Positions 1 through 5,626 of a DNA stretch of 8,777 nucleotides are shown in pieces (position 1 is the stretch's first letter; each line of letters starts with the position of its first letter). The position numbers were made by a program, and so were the translations under genes. The stretch is from assembly GCA_028703735.1 (NCBI GenBank), contig JAQVMI010000060.1:1-8777 (forward strand), in the 5' to 3' direction. The notes under the pieces were generated by a model. It searched no databases and was not told the origin of the DNA. It saw only the letters and a list, made by a program, of their open reading frames with translations. This DNA comes from Candidatus Cloacimonadota bacterium (lineage in GTDB: Bacteria; Cloacimonadota; Cloacimonadia; Cloacimonadales; Cloacimonadaceae).

Positions 1-384
1 ATTGGTAGTGGCGGTAATCTCACCGGCTGTAACGGTTGCACCAGCAATAGCTTGGTTCTGAGTGTTACGTACGATACCGGCAATGGTTCCGATCTGGGTG
101 TATTTGGGGATGGCATTAGAGAAAGCGGGGATGGAGAGGGCTCCACCGGTATAAACAGCTTTCACAGACCATTTGTAAGTGCCATCAGGCAGAGGTCCCC
201 AACCATTGTCTGGGTGTGCTGTGGCAGTGATAGGATCGGCTGTTAGGCTTGTCCAGGCAGTTTCGTTTGTTTCTTGTCCCTGAAGCAGACGCCATACTTT
301 GTAACCCGTAAGGGCACGATCACCACTGTATTCAGCAGGATGTGCAGTTTTGGCAAAGAGGGTACCGTTGATGGTGGTTAATTC
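1..384 (-). repeat. Internal module duplication B, copy 2, cut by the window edge
   Basis: Residues about 1258-1385 repeat the landmarks of copy 1: GYKVWRLL, NETAWTSLT, DNGWGPLPDGTYKWSVKAVY, PAFSNAI, then GTIAGIV and IAGATVTAGEI. The second regulatory-like domain is incomplete here. GYKVWRLL recurs after 368 residues, which defines the repeat period including the intervening jelly-roll-like segment. Confidence 0.75.
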
Positions 385-3300
385 AGGAGCTGCGGTAGGA
401 GCAGAATAGCCCACGTAGCCTTGGATATTCCAGTTGTAATCTAAGGTAGGAGCAAGGGCATACAAAGTTGACCATGCGTCGCTACTATAGATCATGTTGC
501 CGAAGCCATCAAGGGCAGGACCGGCATCAGTACCCGCTGGGAATGTGCCAGCTGCGTGAACGACATTATACCCAAACCACAATTCCTGTGCACCGGTAAT
601 GGCGACGGGATTGGTTAACATAACGGTGTTATACACATCAAGGGTGGGTGTGAAGGCCTGGTCGGCAACCATTGTGCCGGGAGCAGTGGGGGTTCCACCT
701 GTCCATACGCGAGCACTGAAGGTACCAGCTTGTGCTGGCCACACTTTAAGGGAATAGAGGCTCATTCCGGCATAATCTGCCATAACTGTGGCAGGGAAAC
801 GAATGGCAACATCAAAATCTGCTACGCCACCGGTTCCGATGCTGTCATCATTATCACCATCGTAGCTAAGCCATTCACCACCACCGGTTCCAGGAGCCAT
901 CCAGGTAACGTTTACATTGTTGCCGGCGACAGCAGCTTGAACTGCAGCAGCAGGAAGGGTTATCTCAGTCATCACGAAGTTTTGGGTGGTGGCTTGGGTA
1001 CCAGTAATTACCACACCGGCTTGAGTAGCTGTTTGATAGCTGGCTTTTGCACAAGTAACTGTATAAGTTCCTGCATACACACCAAAGCTATAAACACCGC
1101 TGGCATTGGAAACACCACTATATTCACCGGCTGTAACAGTTGCACCAGCAACAGGGATATTGGTGTTGAATTCAAGCACGGTACCGGTTAAGGTTCCCAT
1201 CATGCCTTTATGAATTTCATTCGAGAAGGCAGGAGTGGACATTACGTTATTAGTATAAACCGATTTCACGGCAAATTTGTAAACGCCAGAGGGCAGAGGC
1301 TGCCAGGCGTTATCAGTGTAGTTTGTGGGGGTAATGGCTGTGGTTGTAAGGCTGGTCCACAGGGTTTCGTTTGCCTGATTTGCAGCCAGTAGACGCCAAA
1401 CTTTGTAGCCCAACATGGTGCGATCGTTATCGCTATTGGCTACAGTGAGATTGGGTTCGACAAGTTTGGGATTTGCCACAAGTGCACGGCTGGCAGGAAG
1501 TGTGGGATAGCTAACGGGAGCTTTGATATTGGCATTTTTTGCCGAAGTTAGCTGATCAGCACTGAATTTTAACAATCCGGAAGGACCTGCAATGCTGATA
1601 TCATCCATGAACCATACATACCACATACCATCGCTGGTAGTGTTGGGGTCATCTGCGTGCCAGGCAAGTTTAATTTGCTGTCCGGCATAAGCAGAAAGGT
1701 CTATGGAAATAGGTGTGGTGTAGGCGTTCTGTCCACCGGTAAGGGTGGTGGCATCCCACAACACTGTCCAATCTGTTCCACCATTGGTGGATAATTTCAC
1801 ATAGTAGTGATCATTATTTACGGAACCATAGAATACATAGCTCCAGAAGTTCAGGGTAGCAGAACCAGGGCAGGCGAATTGAGGGGTCATTAACCATTCG
1901 TCCTGATGGCTGTAGCTCCACCACATGGCAGTTTGGAATTCTCCACCATGAGCTGGGACTGCAGGGGTAAGTGCTATTGTGCCAACACGGCACCAGGTTG
2001 GGGTTACACCAGTTGTTCCAGCAGCACTGGTATCGGTGATAATCTGAGACCAATCGGTAGGCGGGAAGGTTGTGCCTTCGAAGCCTTCGGTAATGCCAAC
2101 TGCGCCAGGATTGGGAGCTTGCCAGGTGAGGGCAACATTGGAGAAATTAGCTGCTTCGGTAGCAACCACGCCATAGGGCGGGTAGCTCATTTCGGCAACA
2201 GTAACATTTCCCATGTTTACATTGGTGGTTCCAACTACTACTGTACCGGTTGCAGCGGCATAACCAGTTGCATTGGCAGTGTAGTTATAGGTCTGGCTGG
2301 CAAATACACCGGTAATGGTGAAGTTGCCAGTGGCATTGGTGGTGGCAGTGTAGGGTTCGTAACCGCTTAAAGCGATTGTAGCACCAGCAAGACCAACCGT
2401 GGGTGCATCGCTGCCAACAATCTTACCGGTAACGGTAACTTGGGGCAGTAAAGCCAACGCAAAGTTGGAGGTTGTGGTTTGATCTTCCACGATGGTTACA
2501 TTGTTAGAAACAACGTTGTAGCCATGTTTGGTTGCGCTTACGGTTTGAGCACCCTGAGCAATGTAAGGGAAGCTGTAAGTGCCATTGGCACCAGTGGTGT
2601 AGGTTAAGGTGCTATTAGCAACTGTAACTGTGGCACCAGCAAGAGGAGTTCCACCCACTGTAACTGTACCGTTTAATGCGCCCATTCCCTGGGTAATGAA
2701 GAAGAATGTGGTTTTGGGGAATATGCCGGTAGCAGTAGCTGTTGCAGGAGCTGCAGGATCAAAGGCTGTGGTGTCACTATACAGATTCAGAGTTCTGGAA
2801 GTACCAAGGGTTTGAGTCACGAAGGTATCTGTTGATTCGTAGTAATCTGTATCCATGGGGCGTTGCACCATCACAACAAGGTTTCCACCACCATAGGGGA
2901 AGGGGGTGGTGAAGGTGATGTTAATGTTGTTTGCACCGCTGGGGTAATCCACTACACCATCATAAACCGAGGTAAGCTGAGTGGAAGGAATCCAGCCAGC
3001 ACTAAGATCGGTTTGAGTAGTTTCGCCAACCCAAATCTTGGTAGGCATGCTCGGAAGATTGGAAGTGAAGTTATTATAGAATTGAATACCGGTTAACAAG
3101 CCACCGATATTAAGCTCGGTTGCCAGATAAACGCTTTCGAAAAGGCTGTTTTTGTAATACATATTCACGGGCATACGGCCTGTGGCTCCACCTGCTCCAA
3201 CAGTTACTGCCACGATACCGGCAGGCTGAACTACCACAGGATAGTTAGCTGATTGGTTGTTGGCAGGAACCTGGTCGTCTGTAAGGATCACCTTGGCATA

Positions 3301-4155
3301 AAGGAAGGTGGGTCCAACAACGGTGGGAGTCCAAGGGATAGTGTACTCAATGGTTTGGGCTTCTGTGATGGAGGTACCGGCAACACTGCCGATTTCCACA
3401 TCGCCTTCTTTGAATAGTTTCACAGTGTAGGATGTCTGAGTGGCTTGACCATTATTTTTCACAGCAATAGTATAGTTCCAGGCAGATTGTGCACTGGGTG
3501 TGGTGTTTCCACTAAGGCTGAGGATACCAAGATCATTGGTGATACCTTGACCAGTATAGAAGAAAGTAGTTTTGGGGAATTGACCCGATAAAGTCGCTCC
3601 GGTTGTAGGAGGAGCGGTAGGATCAAAAGTGGTGGTGTCACTATACAGCTTCAGAGCACGGTCTGTACCAATGGTCTGGGCTGCAAAATTGTCGGTTGAA
3701 TCAAAATAGTCTGTGTCCATCGGGCGATTAACCATCATCACCAAAGAACCGCCGGTATAATTGAAGGGGGCAGTGAAGGTGATATTGATGGTGTTTGCAC
3801 CAATGGGATAATCCACTACACCATCAAAGACCTGAGTTAACTGAGTGGATGGGATCCATCCGTTTGCGGTTAATGATGTTTGGGTGGTGGTACCAAGCCA
3901 AATTTTGGTTGGCTTTGCCATAGTATCGGTAGAAGTGAAGTTGTTATAAAAAGCAACTCCGGTTATGCTACCATTAACAATGTTGAGCTCTGTTTGCAGA
4001 TACAGGCATTGAAAGAGTGAGTTTTTCCAATACATGTCCACAGGAACACGAGCTTGTTGATCTCCAGCACCAATGGTTACTTCGCTTGCATTCAGCGCAG
4101 TAAACACCATGCCAAGAATGAATATCATCACGAGGAGTAATGATAATCTTTTCAT
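1..4155 (-). CDS. Large modular secreted surface protein, C-terminus beyond the window
   Basis: I translated this minus-strand frame through to the window edge and found 1385 codons with no stop; the 3' end is cut off. Residues 1-23 form a signal peptide (MKRLS, a long hydrophobic stretch, then ALNA before Ser24), with no lipobox cysteine. Module order by residue: an unrecognised beta-rich module 26-201; a CARDB/Ig-like segment about 205-312; a second copy of the first module 317-485; carboxypeptidase-regulatory-like domains about 493-565 and 572-655 (GTVTVGGTPLAGATVTV type); a choice-of-anchor-J/cleaved-adhesin jelly roll 689-857 (EGFEGTTFPPTDW to WFMDDISIAG); a fibronectin III-like module about 895-983 (GYKVWRLL); a regulatory-like domain 986-1065; a further jelly-roll-like segment about 1085-1250; a second fibronectin-like copy about 1258-1352; and the start of a fourth regulatory-like domain. 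The family picture is an exported adhesin or surface-layer protein. No catalytic motif was seen, so its ligand is unknown. A C-terminal sorting domain is expected beyond the edge but not visible. Confidence 0.9.
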   Translation of the reverse strand, partial: MKRLSLLLVMIFILGMVFTALNASEVTIGAGDQQARVPVDMYWKNSLFQCLYLQTELNIVNGSITGVAFYNNFTSTDTMAKPTKIWLGTTTQTSLTANGWIPSTQLTQVFDGVVDYPIGANTINITFTAPFNYTGGSLVMMVNRPMDTDYFDSTDNFAAQTIGTDRALKLYSDTTTFDPTAPPTTGATLSGQFPKTTFFYTGQGITNDLGILSLSGNTTPSAQSAWNYTIAVKNNGQATQTSYTVKLFKEGDVEIGSVAGTSITEAQTIEYTIPWTPTVVGPTFLYAKVILTDDQVPANNQSANYPVVVQPAGIVAVTVGAGGATGRMPVNMYYKNSLFESVYLATELNIGGLLTGIQFYNNFTSNLPSMPTKIWVGETTQTDLSAGWIPSTQLTSVYDGVVDYPSGANNINITFTTPFPYGGGNLVVMVQRPMDTDYYESTDTFVTQTLGTSRTLNLYSDTTAFDPAAPATATATGIFPKTTFFFITQGMGALNGTVTVGGTPLAGATVTVANSTLTYTTGANGTYSFPYIAQGAQTVSATKHGYNVVSNNVTIVEDQTTTSNFALALLPQVTVTGKIVGSDAPTVGLAGATIALSGYEPYTATTNATGNFTITGVFASQTYNYTANATGYAAATGTVVVGTTNVNMGNVTVAEMSYPPYGVVATEAANFSNVALTWQAPNPGAVGITEGFEGTTFPPTDWSQIITDTSAAGTTGVTPTWCRVGTIALTPAVPAHGGEFQTAMWWSYSHQDEWLMTPQFACPGSATLNFWSYVFYGSVNNDHYYVKLSTNGGTDWTVLWDATTLTGGQNAYTTPISIDLSAYAGQQIKLAWHADDPNTTSDGMWYVWFMDDISIAGPSGLLKFSADQLTSAKNANIKAPVSYPTLPASRALVANPKLVEPNLTVANSDNDRTMLGYKVWRLLAANQANETLWTSLTTTAITPTNYTDNAWQPLPSGVYKFAVKSVYTNNVMSTPAFSNEIHKGMMGTLTGTVLEFNTNIPVAGATVTAGEYSGVSNASGVYSFGVYAGTYTVTCAKASYQTATQAGVVITGTQATTQNFVMTEITLPAAAVQAAVAGNNVNVTWMAPGTGGGEWLSYDGDNDDSIGTGGVADFDVAIRFPATVMADYAGMSLYSLKVWPAQAGTFSARVWTGGTPTAPGTMVADQAFTPTLDVYNTVMLTNPVAITGAQELWFGYNVVHAAGTFPAGTDAGPALDGFGNMIYSSDAWSTLYALAPTLDYNWNIQGYVGYSAPTAAPELTTINGTLFAKTAHPAEYSGDRALTGYKVWRLLQGQETNETAWTSLTADPITATAHPDNGWGPLPDGTYKWSVKAVYTGGALSIPAFSNAIPKYTQIGTIAGIVRNTQNQAIAGATVTAGEITATTN
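961..1473 (-). repeat. Internal module duplication B, copy 1: fibronectin III-like plus regulatory-like domain
   Basis: Residues about 895-1065. Landmarks are GYKVWRLL, NETLWTSLT, DNAWQPLPSGVYKFAVKSVY, PAFSNEI and then GTLTGTV...VAGATVTAGEYSG. The same order recurs in residues 1258-1385 near the window edge. The fibronectin-like part ends where the regulatory-like beta sandwich (residues 986-1065) begins. Confidence 0.75.
2701..3207 (-). repeat. Internal module duplication A, copy 2 (residues 317-485)
   Basis: Begins VTVGAGGATGRMPVNMYYKN and carries the same ordered blocks as copy 1 (NSLF, FYNNFTS, PTKIW, GWIPSTQLT, DGVVDYP, RPMDTDYY, LYSDTT, FPKTTFF). A CARDB/Ig-like segment of about 110 residues separates the two copies. 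Copy 2 leads directly into the first carboxypeptidase-regulatory-like domain. Confidence 0.85.
3553..4080 (-). repeat. Internal module duplication A, copy 1 (residues 26-201)
   Basis: Begins VTIGAGDQQARVPVDMYWKN and ends near FPKTTFFYTG. It aligns along its whole length with residues 317-485. Shared blocks include NSLF, FYNNFTS, PTKIW, GWIPSTQLT, DGVVDYP, RPMDTDY, LYSDTT and FPKTTFF. The similarity persists in the DNA, for example nearly identical 25-base stretches around 3640 and 2770, so the duplication is fairly recent or kept similar by gene conversion. I do not recognise a named domain; the pattern suggests a beta sandwich. Confidence 0.85.
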
Positions 4156-4160
4156 AGTAG

Positions 4161-4169
4161 TCTCCTTTT
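4161..4169 (-). promoter_or_regulatory. Ribosome binding site of the large secreted protein
   Basis: On the minus strand AAAAGGAGA lies a few bases upstream of the ATG at 4155-4153. It supports that start codon, which also places a clean signal peptide at the N-terminus. I could not identify a convincing -35/-10 pair further upstream; TATAAC (4190-4185) has no well-spaced partner. Confidence 0.75.
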
Positions 4170-4594
4170 CCAGTTATTGTTAGGGTTATATTTACTTGTT
4201 TTACCAAAGCTGATTACTCCAGCAAAAACGTTTTTAAGAACACAGGGTATTACCGTTGCCACAATTAAACTCAAATGGCGTACACACTATAATCCGAGAC
4301 ACAATTATCTCTTCCGTTGCATCAGAAAGGCGATGCAGAAATCTGTCAAGCAAGAAATTGGATAAGCTATGGTTCTGTTAAATTTGCGGAATAACCAATT
4401 TCAAGATGGGCTTGTGTCCATCAGGAGATTGATACCCCTATCTCAAACTAAACATCACACAATCTGTCCAAATATCTACTATATTCAGGTGATCTGAAAT
4501 AAAGCAAGTTTGGAGCCGATTTTAAAAAGAAATTAGCTGCTTCTGCAATTCTGTTCTATCTGGCAAGCATGGGAAAACCGCATCATTAAAAAAA

Positions 4595-4794
4595 AGCTCA
4601 CTTTCATAACGAGTAGGTAGAGGTTTTTTCTGCTTGTCATTCCCGCGAATGCAGGAATCCATTTTGGAAGTGTTTTAGTGATAACATGTTGTTAACCAGC
4701 ATATTACAGCAAAACTACTCTATTGACTATAAAAACTGGATTCCGGATCAAGTCCGGAATGATAAAAGTTACCCACTTCTTATGAAAGAGTGCC
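4595..4794. mobile_element. MITE-like non-autonomous element, copy 1
   Basis: A 200-bp unit whose ends are imperfect inverted repeats: left CTTTCATAACGAGTAGGTA (4601-4619); right end reads CTTTCATAAGAAGTGGGTA on the minus strand. Inside are two palindromes in opposite orientation: 4636-4660 (ATTCCCGC, GAAT loop, GCAGGAAT) and 4740-4760 (ATTCCGGA, TCAAG, TCCGGAAT). A core at 4677-4712 is identical to that of the second copy at 8397-8597. It encodes nothing. Left and right flanks are both A-rich (TTAAAAAA and TAAAAAG), compatible with a target duplication but not proof. The GTCATTCC...GGAATCC palindrome style is known from dispersed repeats in several bacterial genomes. Confidence 0.75.
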
Positions 4795-5006
4795 TAAAAA
4801 GATTGGGTTATGAGGTTTAGCCAATCCAGCTAAATGGCTTTATAGCAAGTAGTAAAAACTACGGTAATTCAGCTTAAACGCTTCGAGGCAAATTTAGTTT
4901 ATCCCTTATTGTATGGAGGTTTGCAGGCATTTCGATCTCCCAAAGATCATTTTTCCCTTGACATAAAACTTAAGATTTTATTCCTGAGTACTTTATTGAC
5001 CGAAGC

Positions 5007-5012
5007 TATAAT
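5007..5012 (+). promoter_or_regulatory. Candidate -10 box of the HU operon
   Basis: A perfect TATAAT lies 43 bp upstream of the HU start codon. The matching -35 is weak: CTGAGT at 4984-4989 with 17-bp spacing matches TTGACA at only three positions. A perfect TTGACA at 4958-4963 is too far away to pair with this -10. Confidence 0.4.
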
Positions 5013-5055
5013 GCAAAGGCAGATAAATTAACCAAATATTTATAAGGAGTATCAC

Positions 5056-5346
5056 ATGACGAAAGCCGATTTAGTAAAGATCATTTCGGAAAACACCGGG
5101 ATAATCCGCAAAGACGTAGCTGTTGTAGTCGATGCACTTCTGCAATCGATAAAGGACAGCCTTGCCAAAGGGAATCACATAGAGGTTCGTGGCTTTGGCA
5201 CCTTCAAGCTTAAAACACGTAAACCACGCGTTGGCAGAAACCCCAAAACAGACGAGAAAGTTCCAGTGCCGGAAAGAACAGTTCCGACCTTTAAATTTTC
5301 ACGCGAGTTCAAGGGTAACGTTGTTGACGTTAAGACCCCGAAGTAA
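5056..5346 (+). CDS. HU/IHF-family DNA-binding protein
   Basis: A 96-residue protein of typical length for the family. Residues 1-45 give the two-helix dimerisation part (MTKADLVKIISENTG, then DALLQSIKDSLAKG). RGFGTFKLKTRKPRVGRNPKT at about 45-65 is the HU/IHF signature leading into the DNA-binding arm. The arm contains the GRNP turn with the proline that intercalates between bases in known structures, followed by VPVPERTVPTFKFS and a C-terminal helix. It binds DNA as a dimer, bends it and helps to organise the nucleoid. AAGGAG at 5044-5049, six bases before the ATG, fixes the start. It is first in a two-gene operon with the basic microprotein that starts 11 bp after its stop, and both share the terminator at 5482-5511. 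Whether it is HU or IHF-like cannot be decided from one subunit. Confidence 0.96.
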   Translation: MTKADLVKIISENTGIIRKDVAVVVDALLQSIKDSLAKGNHIEVRGFGTFKLKTRKPRVGRNPKTDEKVPVPERTVPTFKFSREFKGNVVDVKTPK

Positions 5347-5357
5347 GAGCAGCTATT

Positions 5358-5447
5358 ATGCCGTGTGGAAAGAAAAAGAAACGCCATAAAATCGCAACTC
5401 ACAAGCGGAAGAAACGTCTTCGCAAGAATCGTCATAAACATAAATAG
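5358..5447 (+). CDS. 29-residue highly basic microprotein, AURKAIP1/COX24 (bS22/mS38-like) type
   Basis: ATG at 5358 and TAG at 5445-5447. The product begins MPCGKKKKRHKIATHKRKKR and is almost entirely Lys, Arg and His, with no acidic residue. Its pattern of KKKRHK, then THKRKKRLRKNRHK, is like the short basic proteins of Bacteroidota and relatives annotated as AURKAIP1/COX24-domain proteins, counterparts of mitochondrial mS38 and actinobacterial bS22, which thread into ribosomal RNA. This assignment is from remembered family style, not a search. AAGAG at 5345-5349 overlaps the HU stop and sits 8 bases before the ATG, so translation may be coupled to HU. The gene lies between the HU stop and a strong terminator. 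The alternative is a nucleoid-associated peptide acting with HU. Confidence 0.8.
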   Translation: MPCGKKKKRHKIATHKRKKRLRKNRHKHK

Positions 5448-5481
5448 GTCGTTGCACAGGCAATACTGTTTATTTAGTTAT

Positions 5482-5511
5482 AACCGCTTCCAGTGTTTGG
5501 AAGCGGTTTTT
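5482..5511 (+). terminator. Rho-independent terminator of the HU-microprotein operon
   Basis: A perfect 10-bp stem, AACCGCTTCC (5482-5491) with GGAAGCGGTT (5499-5508), encloses a 7-base loop and runs into a T tract ending at 5511. It lies 34 bp after the microprotein stop and insulates the operon from the secreted protein gene downstream. Confidence 0.93.
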
Positions 5512-5593
5512 GTTTGCTATCAATTATCCAGAGTGTAGATAAATAATAGTTATAGTAGGAATAAAACTTGCAAAGGTTAGTTAAAGGTTTTGG

Positions 5594-5605
5594 GATGCAT
5601 GCATC
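5594..5605. promoter_or_regulatory. 12-bp perfect palindrome in the leader of the FG-GAP protein gene
   Basis: GATGCATGCATC is self-complementary over 12 bases and lies 21 bp upstream of the first possible ATG. It could be an operator for a dimeric regulator, or chance; with no loop it is not a good RNA hairpin. Nothing else in the window matches it. Confidence 0.25.
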
Positions 5606-5626
5606 TTTGTAACCCGAGTAAACAAA

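Larger units (their letters stand above)
4156..5055. other. Non-coding spacer between divergent genes
   Basis: This 900-bp stretch holds no gene I can support. Short open frames lack ribosome binding sites and recognisable proteins. From left to right it contains the leader of the minus-strand secreted protein, about 400 bp of AT-rich sequence in which I see nothing, the MITE-like element at 4595-4794, and the upstream region of the HU gene. A TTGACA at 4958-4963 and a small GATCT-CCCAA-AGATC hairpin at 4934-4948 are also present, without clear roles. Confidence 0.7.

Noticed and set aside
730..1191. Plus-strand 153-codon frame
   Set aside because: Antisense shadow of the large secreted protein; composition is typical of reading Thr/Ala/Gly/Val codons backwards.
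1906..2370. Plus-strand 154-codon frame
   Set aside because: It lies wholly antisense to the long minus-strand gene, has a low-complexity Gly/Cys-rich product and no ribosome binding site, and shows no family resemblance. The minus strand reads as recognisable domains through the same bases.
4177..4365. 62-codon plus-strand frame in the spacer
   Set aside because: It would start with TTG, has no Shine-Dalgarno sequence, overlaps the leader of the minus-strand gene and gives no recognisable protein.
4934..4948. GATCT-CCCAA-AGATC hairpin followed by T residues, possible terminator
   Set aside because: The stem is only 5 bp and AT-rich, and no plus-strand gene lies upstream that it could terminate.
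5189..5389. Plus-strand 66-codon frame overlapping HU
   Set aside because: Out-of-frame shadow of HU; it would also run through the start of the microprotein in a different frame.
5175..5441. Minus-strand 88-codon frame opposite HU and the microprotein
   Set aside because: Complementary shadow of two well-supported plus-strand genes, without its own ribosome site.
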